DNA from: Taiwanofungus camphoratus
Lineage: Eukaryota; Basidiomycota; Agaricomycetes; Polyporales; Taiwanofungaceae
Assembly (NCBI GenBank): GCA_003999685.1
Contig: CP021222.1
Coordinates: forward strand, 558,001 to 622,000
Length of the DNA: 64,000 bases
Reading direction: 5' to 3'
Part shown: in pieces, positions 12,814 through 22,875 of the stretch
How the letters are laid out: each line of letters opens with the position of its first letter
How positions within the stretch are numbered: the stretch's first letter is position 1
Program-made: the position numbers and the translations under genes
Notes under the pieces: generated by a model
Told to the model about the DNA's origin: nothing
Databases searched by the model: none
The model's input: only the letters and a program-made list of their open reading frames with translations

Positions 12814-13263
12814 TCACTTCACTTGGCGTCGTCGCATTTCAGTGAAGTGTTCATCGTTGCCGGTCCACCATAGACAAGCCTCGAGGTATTTCTCCGCGTT
12901 TGCGACCGTAAGCGTGTCACGGCGTTCCCTCAGGTGTACCAACTGCGACCACACTTCGTGTGCAGTTCGGCCCTTGATCTGTACTCCAGATCCAGAGATG
13001 TCGCGCATATTCAGGATCACGATAGCCTTGCATAACTCATTGTCATCATCCCAGGCGGCCTGAGAGTCGACCAAGGCCTGTGACTCAGCGGCGGTCAGAG
13101 TGTGACCGGGTGGTGGGTCTGTAGGCCGAGCATGAGTGCCGTCAAGGTGTTGATGGTGTTTGTACATGCGACAGATGGTCTCGACGCGCACTTTCCAGTC
13201 CTGCCAATTGTGGCGATCGAGCAGCTGGGCATCCGGCAAGACGGGGAGTTCTGCGTCCAACAT
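12814..13263 (-). mobile_element. LTR-retrotransposon gag remnant (Ty1/copia, UBN2-like), fossil
   Basis: The minus strand encodes 149 residues with the typical copia-type gag opening: an aspartate-rich leader, LLDRHNWQDWKVRVETIC, and AWDDDNELCKAIVILNMRD followed by TAHEVWSQLVHLRERRD. This matches the UBN2/gag-polypeptide family. No protease, integrase, reverse transcriptase or RNase H is found in the flanks, and no pair of LTRs was spotted, so only the N-terminal part of gag remains and the element is broken. It is probably an old insertion, although the surviving frame is well kept. A host-recruited gag-like gene is a less likely alternative. Confidence 0.75.
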
Positions 13264-13848
13264 AGGTGACTATATCCAGGTTGTATGTGGGCTGTAGTGG
13301 CTATATGCAGGTGAAACGGATGATAATGGGCAGCGGAATGGGTTCAGCGGGGTCCCAACAAGGGCGGAATGGGTACGGCGGTATAACGGGGTCGAAAGCT
13401 GATATGAACTACAGCAATGGACTTATGACCTGTTACAATTGTGAACCTCAGTTGCACCGTACTTTGTGGAGACGACCGTATTGCGAGCGCCGTACCTGTT
13501 ACAACTATAAACCTACGTTGTGCTTTGTATCGTATGAAAGGTCCCTTACCTCAGTCGCGCCGTAAATGCTTTAGACGACTCTACTGACATTGTCACGCTC
13601 ACGTGTTCGATACGTCCGCGGTTTGCTCGTGCCCTACCCCGATACATCAGCCCGTCACAGACGAGCGAGAGGAAGGAGGAACGATATACAAATAATGTGA
13701 GTACACACATCTCAATAAAATACAAATAGATGAAATACACTACATCATAACTGTCGTGATAGATCATGACGCTCATGAATTTCTCTATTGCTACAGGAGG
13801 ACAGCCGTAAGAAGATGCGTCGTGAAGGTCGTCTAGTCCGATAGTCTG
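13264..13848. other. Intergenic between gag remnant and HMG-box gene
   Basis: It holds an imperfect 66 bp-period direct repeat and otherwise AT-rich sequence near 13.7 kb that probably serves as the HMG gene 3' end. No gene is visible. Confidence 0.45.
13428..13523. repeat. Imperfect direct repeat, period 66 bp, next to the gag remnant
   Basis: The segment starting ACCTGTTACAATTGTGAACC at 13428 recurs at 13494 as ACCTGTTACAACTATAAACC, with about 30 bp matching imperfectly. It may be an aged tandem duplication or part of the retroelement's regulatory end. Confidence 0.5.
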
Positions 13849-15633
13849 CTAAGGTCCACGTCCGACGTACAAGAAGTCGTTGACATCGAGCTCTGCGAAT
13901 GGTGACATGTTCCAGATCACAGGCTCAATCCCGAGTTCGGAGAGTCCGATCGCATACGACTCGAAGTCCGCGCTGGCCCCGTCGTATGCGTTCGTGCTCA
14001 TGCCGCTACCTCCCGCCTCTCCTGTTGTGGCTGAGCTCTGCGCCATGAATTCAACAGGCCCACAGGTCGTCGAATTCGGCGGAGGGATGTAAGCACCCTG
14101 AATATCTCTCGGAAAATCTGAGTATCGAGGGGTACGATCGAGGTCCATATCTGTCCCGGGAATTGAGAGGCTATCCAAGGTCGATGTCTGGCTGTCGTCC
14201 CAAGGAGCCGTCCCTGGTGCAAGACTCGAAAACGGCGGGGGCATAGAGGATCGACGTGGCGAATAGGAATAGGAACCGAGGCCAGGTGATAGTTTGACAT
14301 AACCGTCTCTGCATGTATTCCAGTCGCCTAGCGAAGACGTCACTACAGTCAGGGGTGAAGGTAGTGCGCCTGAAGTCGTCGCAGCTCGACGTCGACGCTG
14401 ATACAAGGGACTCGTCGGCGACAAACCAGGGTTGTTGAAGTCCAAACCGTAGGAAGAAGGAGGGGGACACGTCTCTATAGGGCCAACTTCAGCACCCTGT
14501 GGCCGGTTCACCGTCTGAGTAAATGAATGGTGAGTCGTTCTCAGTGTGGGACTCACCGGATTGATGCTTTCTTCGAACAACAGCCTGTTTGAAGTCAGTT
14601 CTTCTTTCATCATTGATGAGGATGACTCGTCAAACAGATTGAGAGACAGATATTTGTCTTCTGGATTCGCATCGTCTCTCGGAAGCACAAGGTAGTCTAA
14701 TGCTGTGTACGGAGAACGTATGTCGGTCATCGACCTCAATTTCCTCTCCAGGCTCGTCGGCGGTTGTGACCCTATACATGGGGTCGACGCGCAGGAGGAA
14801 GGCGATAAGAACGACAGAGGATGTCGTAGCTGATCATCCGACATCATCCCTTGTGGTGGAGGCTGAGAGGATGACCGACTGTCATGATGGCTATCGTTCG
14901 AAGGGCTTTCATCCCTGAAAGGAGTGCTAGGCGGTTCTGGTGAAGAAGAGGATGCGATGCTCGCGGGACTCTCGGAACTTCTGTAATCGCTCGAGTATTC
15001 CGATTCGGAAGCGCTCGATCGACTGGCCGCTCGCCGCATAAACGACGCTACTTGCTCGCGCCGCGATACTGACCCACCGGATGCTTTCTGCACTCCATCA
15101 ACTCGTCTCCGGGGCCTGTACTTGTAATCTGGATGCTTTCTCGCGTGTTCCACACGTTCTTGCTCTGCTAGTAGCTTGTACGGTTCTTTCTCGGGTTCAG
15201 AGAGCGTCTTCCAAGCCTCACCGGCCCTCTTGGACAACGTCTTATCGGCAGGCGCTTCGCTATCCTTCTCTGTCTGTGCATGCTTGCGGGAGTACTCAGC
15301 GCGGAAAATGATGAAGGCGTTAGGAGGTCGCGGTATCCAGCTGGGATCTCGTTGAAGGTTCCGCTGCGCTCGTCGCTCAGCAGACGAGCTGGGATATGAG
15401 GACGTCCGATAATGCGAGGGGTGTTCCGAGTCAGAAGGACAAGGGAGTTCAGAGAATGGCGGAAGAGGGGTGTATGCTCGTTCGGTGAGTGGTGTGAATT
15501 GCCTTGATAACGCTAGATGGAGCTCTGTGTCAGGATCGTTAGGCAGAACCCATTGAGGAGCAACGCTACCTGAATCCTGGACTTTGAGTCCTCCGCCATG
15601 CACGTTCATCTGGCTTGAACGTGAGGAAAACAT
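13849..15633 (-). CDS. HMG-box (MATA_HMG type) transcription factor
   Basis: This 594-codon frame is open without introns. Residues about 97-175 form an HMG box: IPRPPNAFIIFRAEYSRKHA, then LSKRAGEAWKTLSEPEKEPY and a basic end (HPDYKYRPRRR). The rest is low in complexity and serine/proline-rich, as in fungal HMG regulators of the Ste11/Prf1/MAT group that act in mating, pheromone response or fruiting. The C-terminal part is acidic (IGLSELGIEPVIWNMSPFAE) and may be an activation domain. HMG factors bend DNA at the minor groove. Which member of the group this is cannot be said; no pheromone-receptor or homeodomain genes lie nearby, so it is not itself evidence of a mating-type locus. Confidence 0.85.
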   Translation of the reverse strand: MFSSRSSQMNVHGGGLKVQDSGSVAPQWVLPNDPDTELHLALSRQFTPLTERAYTPLPPFSELPCPSDSEHPSHYRTSSYPSSSAERRAQRNLQRDPSWIPRPPNAFIIFRAEYSRKHAQTEKDSEAPADKTLSKRAGEAWKTLSEPEKEPYKLLAEQERVEHARKHPDYKYRPRRRVDGVQKASGGSVSRREQVASFMRRAASRSSASESEYSSDYRSSESPASIASSSSPEPPSTPFRDESPSNDSHHDSRSSSQPPPQGMMSDDQLRHPLSFLSPSSCASTPCIGSQPPTSLERKLRSMTDIRSPYTALDYLVLPRDDANPEDKYLSLNLFDESSSSMMKEELTSNRLLFEESINPVSPTLRTTHHSFTQTVNRPQGAEVGPIETCPPPSSYGLDFNNPGLSPTSPLYQRRRRAATTSGALPSPLTVVTSSLGDWNTCRDGYVKLSPGLGSYSYSPRRSSMPPPFSSLAPGTAPWDDSQTSTLDSLSIPGTDMDLDRTPRYSDFPRDIQGAYIPPPNSTTCGPVEFMAQSSATTGEAGGSGMSTNAYDGASADFESYAIGLSELGIEPVIWNMSPFAELDVNDFLYVGRGP

Positions 15634-18600
15634 AGCAAACAGGAACGAAGAGGCCGAAACTGAGGTGATTATTGCCGCGTAAATCCAGTTCTCTACTACA
15701 TATATGAGCCGACTGTCCGAGCCCCCTTTCCCAGTCCCAGTCTGATCCTGTCTGCGACCACCCTAGTCTCAATTGTCGAGAGAGCCAGTCGTGAGGCCTG
15801 TTGTCATTCGATCGGTCTTCAAAATTCACGTGAAGCCGCCCAGCCCGATTCAGATCAGGGCGTCTGATGAGATTGAATCTTTACAAGGATCGGAGAAGCT
15901 CCGCCATGAGGCTACCCAACGCGTACCGCGGGGCCCTGTTCGAGTCCCGCTTGCCGCATGCGGGAAAACCCGATTGGAAGACGATAGAAAACATTTAGTT
16001 GATGGCAGACTTTCCTCTGCTTTTTCTTTATTCTCTTCTCGGCTATCGTGTTCTGGGCTCCACATGTGTGGTAGATTGAGGGTCCTGTTCATACACAAGC
16101 ATCGCGGGTCTAATTGAAACAGCTGAGCATGCATCAGTCACCCCTGTGCAATCATCAACGAAAAGCATTACCATTTCTATACCTGCTTTTGAATCTCAGC
16201 GGGTCCCTCTTTCGAGGCTCAAACCCAAGCGAGCCAATCAATAAATGAGGGAATATTTGATAAAGGACCATTTTGGTAAATCGGCTGAATATGACTCTTC
16301 CGGGGACCGAAACCGCTGCAGAAAGCACTTGGAACATAATTCCCGACCAGGGTTTCATCATCTGTGGCAGATGGATAGCAGAGAGGCATGAAGCAGCTAA
16401 GCAAGTCGAAACTTGAAACTTGCTCGTTGCTAGGCCATCAAGCTAAGTCTGGCGTCAAACAACGGTGAAGAAAGTCGGAAAGCAGTTGTTCACTCGCGGG
16501 TGCGGAAAACCTCGCGGAAATCACGCACTTAGATTGTGATATCAAATTCGGTTTGATAATCCGACCGTGCGGCAGCTGATCCCCCTCGGCGGCTCGGTGT
16601 AATCCACCACATCAGGCTTCGATTGCCAACCACTAGGTACCTGGACACCTGGTTTTCCCGGCACACTTCATTAATTATGAGAATAGATAACATGATCATT
16701 TCCGCGACAACAGGCCTGGAAGGCAGCGACCAAGTCCAAGAGTCCGCGCCATTTGGTCCACAAGCCCGCGTCATACTGCTTTGGTCAGAGAATGTACAGA
16801 GGGGCTCTATAAGCACAAGATGAATTTACGACGACCGCTATAGTACGGTCTTGGCGCGACGAAATAGCTCAATGGGAGCCTCGCCTCTTTCGGATCTGCA
16901 CAGTCCTGAGGACACCTCGCCAATACTAGTAGACATCCCGAATTAAAGGTATTTCAATTTTGTTCAGTATCACGACTGGAAGTCCTTTGCCAGGTGGACC
17001 ACATGATTGAGTCCTAAGGTATGGGCAGACTACCGCAGATCAACACTCATGCGACCTTGCGGGCTGACCTTTGGAAAACTCTTGGAACTAGAGAGTAAGG
17101 CTATCAATGGACGGCTCCACTTGCCTAGCCGCTCAAACTGTCGTGTCTCGCCTGGACATTGTTCTCACGTTCTGGCCGCCGCGGTCAAAAACCTTCCAGA
17201 GCATTGACAACGACAAAAGGAGTAAAGCAGAGGGGTCGTATCGCTTTCGTACTTCCGCTGATCGACAGCGCGCCCCTATACTCATGATGCATGGTCCGCG
17301 CACTGGTAACGCCGCCTCCCATGATTAGACTGCTCCAAGGTACCGATCCTCACCTGTGTGCATGAGGCCTCCTAGCGAATCAATGTGGGTTGCAACAGGG
17401 ATGAGTGGAAATACAGGTACCGGACAGTCGAGGCTTGAGACTGACCTACAGAACGTGATATCATTCGTAAGGGTCTATTTATGAGTTGGGCTCCGTCAGT
17501 GAGTTGGATCGTGGAGAGCTTTGACTGTAGCATTTATAATGGCACGGCAGCTTGGTGGAAAGCTTGAAAACCAAAGCGGTATGCAGGCTCGGTATCGGTC
17601 CAAGTCCCTCCAACATTTGTTCTCCGCTGGCTTCATCAGCATAAAGCTCCTGAAGCAACCAAAATATTGGCTACTTCGGCGACAACTCGCCAGTGTAATT
17701 TCGGGGTTGTTGAGTTCGCACCCCATTTCGAGGTTGCTTCCTGATAGATGATGGGTGGCCCTGCTGTCGAGGGCTGATTAGAGAACAATGGACAATGTAC
17801 ATGTGTTCGGAACTGGGCCCGCCTGCAGGTGATATCGAACAGCTTACATGCAGACGTCGGACGAGGCTTCTACCTGATCGAGGGTCGCAAGTCATGCGGT
17901 CCGAGGCTTGCCGCTGCCACTTATCTGGAACTGACGAGTGCTTAGCGGAAGAGCGGAGAGGGTAGATCATCACATCTCCGAGGGTGGTGCCGAGGATGCT
18001 CGAAATTGAGACTCAGTACTCAGAATAGTCACACGGCGCCAGACAAACGGAGAACGTCTATATTCTCGGTGCTCACCAGGTGATTTACACGGCGAACCAT
18101 ACAGTAGATTCAGGAGCATTGCAATGGCTTGTGAATTACATCGCTGTTCGTACCAAAGAGTGACAGGTGTGAGTCAAATACTCAAGTGGACCATGAATTT
18201 GGGATCATGCACTGTATCACGACCCGGACCGGCCCATCGAAAGCGGTAAATTGGCGCCTGCAACTCAGGTTAGAAAATGAAGAAAATTCATAAATAATTC
18301 CATGCAAAAAAACATACCCAAGGGCCAACGGGAAGGCGTCCGTAAGCTTCAGAGCTTCCGCGATTAGAACGCGTGCATGGATGAGGCTCATCAAGATCGA
18401 CTGAGTTCTGAGGCCTCGAATCAACGTGTGCCTAGAGTCTGGACTTGTGAAATCCATCACCGAATTTGGGCAAGGCGCTACTCACTCCTCATGTAAGTCT
18501 GGGTAATTGTAGCAGGTTTCTGATCTACCCCTCGCCACCTCCTGAAGAAATATATACAGGTCCGGCGGAGATAGGCGCAGGCAAAGTCTGTTCACGATGA

Positions 18601-18896
18601 TGCACCAATTGTAATATTTTGCATACGTGAAATCAAATGACAAACTTGGCAAAGATATCTCTCTCAGAAAACACTGAAATCATCTTTAACTGGAGAAACC
18701 CGAAGTCCATTATCTCAAAGTGACCGCTACAAAATTGTCCATTATGCGTAAGTAATGTCATCTCTGCCATCACTAAAGTCCATGAAATTGTTCGTGCCCG
18801 TGAAGTCCCGAGTTGAACCAACATGCTACCAAAGGACAAAGTCGTCACCCAGCAAATGGACTCGAAGAGGACACTTACCAAGTGTGATCGAGGACT
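15634..18896. other. 3.3 kb gene-free stretch
   Basis: No reading frame longer than about 115 codons and no known protein motif was found on either strand. Some GGTTTGA-type sequences near 16.2 kb and a TAGCTCAATGG near 16.87 kb look tRNA-like but do not fold into a cloverleaf. The region includes the HMG promoter at its left end. It may contain decayed repeats that I cannot identify by eye. Confidence 0.4.
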
Positions 18897-19322
18897 TTAC
18901 AGCCCACATTGAGAGACATCAACCGGAATAGCTGTCGCTGAGACCCTTCCCAAAAACTGCGCTTGGCCGTCTGTCAAAGCATTCATCGCCTCCAACGCAA
19001 TGTTGAATCCCGACGCCGTGTGATCGATGGCCAACACGTTAATAGTATTTCCGTCGTACGACAATTGCCAGCACGATCCGCACTCGGACGAGCCCCACCC
19101 GGTGACAACGTCAGCGCCCCCAATGTACGGGAAATCCGGGAGCGACCCAAAGGTGGGATAAGTAGGTGCGAGCCCGTTCGGACCATCTGAACAGGACACG
19201 GAGTCCATAGAGGCAGAGGCATCGTCGTACGACTGATCATATGAAACAGTCACAGTCGATTGAGCCAGAGCGACAGGCGCAAAGAGAAGGGCGAGGACAG
19301 CGTTGATGGTTTTGAACTGCAT
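18897..19322 (-). CDS. Secreted cerato-platanin
   Basis: Cerato-platanins are small secreted fungal proteins with a double-psi beta-barrel. They bind chitin oligomers and self-assemble at surfaces, and some provoke plant defence. The 141-residue protein has a signal peptide (MQFKTINAVLALLFAPVALA) and then TVTVSYDQSYDD, CSDGPNGL, PTFGSLPDFPYIGGAD, ECGSCWQLSYDG and VDVSQCGL. Four cysteines, the usual number for two disulfides, are present. The frame is uninterrupted, which is uncommon here but seen in the family. A good TATA box lies 84-91 bp before the ATG, suggesting regulated or strong expression. Family assignment is firm. Confidence 0.95.
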   Translation of the reverse strand: MQFKTINAVLALLFAPVALAQSTVTVSYDQSYDDASASMDSVSCSDGPNGLAPTYPTFGSLPDFPYIGGADVVTGWGSSECGSCWQLSYDGNTINVLAIDHTASGFNIALEAMNALTDGQAQFLGRVSATAIPVDVSQCGL

Positions 19323-19405
19323 GTCGATGAAGAACAGAACGGTCTATGGGGGATGTAGATACAGAAGGGAACCCGGTGCTGAGGAAAAGCAGGCTAGACG
19401 GTGAG

Positions 19406-19413
19406 TTTTTATA
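19406..19413 (-). promoter_or_regulatory. TATA box of the cerato-platanin gene
   Basis: The minus strand reads CTATAAAAA here, a close TATA consensus, 84-91 bp upstream of the start codon. That fits a core promoter for a secreted protein gene. Confidence 0.6.
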
Positions 19414-20357
19414 GCACAGGAATGCAGTCTTGGCAGCTCTCAGAATATTCAGCGTCTGACCGAAGTCACAAGACCGAACCCATCGCGAAACGGTCACTTC
19501 GCTGGGCGTTTGAAAAACCTGGCTGCACCGAGGCATCTCTGAAACCCGAAGCGGGAGAGTAACCACCAATACAAGCGCGACTTGTCCCATCACGGCCAGA
19601 TTGACCGCGTACTGCTTGACTCTTACGGCTGCAACAACGTCATATCACCGCACTTGACCGTACATATCGGACGATGAGATAGTCACTAGACGGGTTAATT
19701 TCTCAAGGATATGCGGGACAGCGTAATCTCGGTCAGCATGCCACGGCCACGCACTGCCTTCCTGGGGATTCGGAGAAGCCATGGCCGTTGTGTCAGTCAT
19801 TCAAGCTTGGAAGACGAGTCGTCCGAACAGTCCTTTGAGTTTTGACTGACTGGCCGTGCCGAGAGTACGTCGCGACCACCACATGATAACAGTGTCAGCG
19901 AAGCATTTCCAGTCGCTTCTAGTGGTCATGAGCCACGATGCAGGTTGGTCTCGTGATTCGTACTTGATGGCACAGACTAAGCTAGTAGACCCATGATCTT
20001 AGTTGTGATGATGGTTAGGAATGCAATGGAAGCAACCGTCGACGCCGACACACAACGTAGTACTTGTTTGATGGAGGCCTCTCTGCCACATATAGAATAT
20101 AAGTCCGCATATTCAGACATACAATCGGAGGTTAGAAAATGTATAATCATATTCAAACTCAGAACAAGTACCCAACTAATCATGCGCACTAGTCTTTCGA
20201 ATTTCTTCCTTGAAATAGCTCCACACTGCTTGAAGACAACACAGGACAATTTTCCTTGCGAACGCGTGTCGCTCAAATTCAATATAACTCACACTTGCGA
20301 GTCAGAAGAAGAAACTAGTTTCTGGTCCCCTTGCGCTCTTTTGAGAGAAGCGCTTCG
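19414..20357. other. Divergent intergenic region, cerato-platanin and Pfs2
   Basis: It contains upstream sequence of both flanking genes. Short frames show no known motif. I see no RNA gene. Confidence 0.45.
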
Positions 20358-22398
20358 ATGGCAAGTATCAGCCCACTACCGGTCTTATTGCCTCAGAAGG
20401 CAGTGCCTCCATTGAATCATGTGCATGAATGGACTCCTAAAAGGAATCTTTCGATCCCAAATCCTCCCCCGACTGATGATGCTCGAACACAAGATCAGGA
20501 AATGGCAATAGCAAGACAGCTTATGGATGGGAAGACTGTCAAGAAGGTTAGGCCCAGGAGAACAGTAGATTATGGAGGTGGAATGGGGAGGTGGGCAATG
20601 GTAAGCTCGTATTCTGTTAATACTTCATAACGTCTAAACTTTAAGCCTAGTTGCGCAAAATGCGACCAAACTCTAGATATGTACCGTACTTGAGGCCTGC
20701 TCCTCCGTACATTATTGATGTACGGACGTGGCATCCCACCAATATACTGTTTAAACTGGCTGAATTGAGATTGCTGTTTAGCTTCTGCCACCCAAAGCCT
20801 ATCCAGATAATGCATCAACTTCACTGTGTACTAAGTTTGTGCACACGTCTACCAACAAAATAAGGTGTCCGGTCAATTGTGTTACGGTTAGTTGACCCAC
20901 TAACCTGTCTTGCATGGGTAATTCTGTTCCTACGCTGAACTTACATTATATGTAGTGGACACCAGAGGGCCGACGCATACTCACAGGATCAACCAGCGGC
21001 GAATTCACGCTGTGGAATGGTCTCACGTTCAATTTTGAAACCATTTTGCAAGCACATGATACAGCCGTTCGAACCTTCCAGTTCACGCATTCAGGAGCGT
21101 ATCTTGCCTCTGCGGATCAGAGCGGCATCATCAAGTATTTTCAGCCAAACATGAATAATTTGACGGCATGGGCAGGTCATCGAGAAGCTATTCGTGGATT
21201 GAGTTTCAGCCCGGACGACGGAAGATTTGCAACGGCCAGCGATGACTCCACTGTCAGGATCTGGGCCTTCGAAGAAAGTCGTGAAGAAAGAGTCCTTACA
21301 GGTCGGTTACAAGAATTTACATAAGGCAATATCACGAGCTCATAGAACTCGCAGGACACGGTTGGGATGTAAAGTGTGTAGAATGGCATCCGACCAAAGG
21401 GCTTCTTGTCTCTGGAAGTAAAGACAACATGATAAAATTTTGGGACCCACGAACAGGGACAGTGCTGTCCACACTGTAAGTACTGTGGACAATAATGATT
21501 TACCGATGATCATCACCGAAACTCTAGACACTATCACAAGAATACCGTGCAAGCGCTTGCCTGGTCACCCAACGGCAATCTCGTTGCCAGCGCCTCTCGA
21601 GATCAAACTGTTAGGGTTTTCGACATCCGCGCTATGAAGGAATTCCGCGTATTGAAGGGCCACAAAAAGGAGGTTTGCTGTGCGTTTAGCCTATTAATCT
21701 ACAGAATTCACTGTTTGTACCTGACCTCCTTCATCCTCTTGGTAGCCGTAACATGGCATCCTGTGCACCCACTGCTTGTTTCTGGCGGATCCGAGGGAGC
21801 AATCTTACACTGGGACCTCTCCTCATCCACAGATACAACCTCACAATCTGCTTCTCATCAACCAGGCCCGCGCGCCACGCTTTCACAAGCGCACGACTCC
21901 AACGTTTGGTCGCTCGCCTTTCACCCTCTCGGTCATCTTCTGGTCAGCGCCTCAAACGATCATACTACCCGCTTTTGGTGTCGCGAACGGCCTGGAGATG
22001 CGACTTCTGTATTCTCCGGCGGAGGAGAAAAGCCACCAGAGATCACGGACACGGCTGGACAAGATGAAGAAGACGAAGCGATGGTACCTGGATTTGGGTA
22101 TGGTGGCGCCGGCGGAGGTGCTGGCTGGTGGGGTAAGGACGAAGATGGCGTCGACAGCTCGATGCCGCTGTCGGGCTCGTACGATGACTACTCCCGTAGG
22201 GGACCGATGGATTCCGGCGGCGGCGACGACTTCATCCCCGGATTCGGTGCGTCGGACAGTTCAGGAACGGTGGTGGGACGCCAGAACGGGCCGCTGCCAT
22301 CACAGCAGGATGTATTCGGATCGGGAGATGGAGAAGAATGGAGAGGCGGGAGGGCCGGTAGGTCTCGATGGGGACCTGCACGACGAGGCAGACACTAG
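20358..22398 (+). CDS. PFS2: Polyadenylation factor subunit Pfs2 (WDR33 homologue), WD40 protein
   Basis: Pfs2/WDR33 is the scaffold of the cleavage and polyadenylation factor and, in animals, contacts the AAUAAA signal. The N-terminal exon ends [13 protein letters not shown], and the next starts [20 protein letters not shown], a family hallmark. After an intron [10 protein letters not shown] and [10 protein letters not shown] follow, leading into WD repeats: [94 protein letters not shown] and [19 protein letters not shown]. The glycine-rich tail ([14 protein letters not shown]) ends with a basic RGRH. About seven exons fit with introns of 50-90 nt. The upstream TTG-initiated extension was rejected in favour of the ATG at 20358. 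Confidence 0.93.
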
Positions 22399-22875
22399 TA
22401 TGAACATTGAGCGTGTATGCTACCGATACGGTGTATACGACATCTTTTCGTCTGTTTTTCTCAGTTCTACACTGAAATTGTGTTGGTATGGAAAACCGAC
22501 CCGTGAATTTGAGAGTATTAGAACAATTCTATACCCAGGGCCAGACATTATATGGGCGAGTGGTACCAAACGATAAGGGAAAAGAAGTACAGTACACGAC
22601 GACTTCTTCACCTAGAATGCTGCAGCCCGAAGACTAATATAGTATGAGTAGTAGTGGTACAGAGAATCATGCGTGGCGGGGAATAATGTCCACTTAGGGC
22701 AGGCGTTAAGTAATTTTAGGAATGAACCTCGTAGGCTATCGTACAGTAAACGTGAACATCGACGTGATTATCGTGATCATGAGACATCCGCATGGGCACT
22801 GCCTGCCACATGCCAGTAATTCAGGACTGCATCGTGCTCTATGGGTAAAACAGGCAGGGAAGATGACAATACATT
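22399..22875. other. Convergent 3' ends of Pfs2 and the CBM21 gene
   Basis: The sequence is AT-rich with no motif-bearing frame and should hold both 3' UTRs. Confidence 0.45.

Noticed and set aside
13849-15633. Mating-type locus
   Set aside because: One HMG-box gene alone is not enough; no homeodomain pair, pheromone or receptor genes are found in the window.
16190-16260. Possible tRNA on the minus strand (GGGTTTGAGCC with a pairable T arm)
   Set aside because: No matching 5' acceptor strand or D arm exists at the right distance upstream.
16861-16930. Possible tRNA (TAGCTCAATGGGAGC resembles a D arm)
   Set aside because: The D stem pairs, but the anticodon stem, T arm and acceptor stem cannot be formed and no B box follows.
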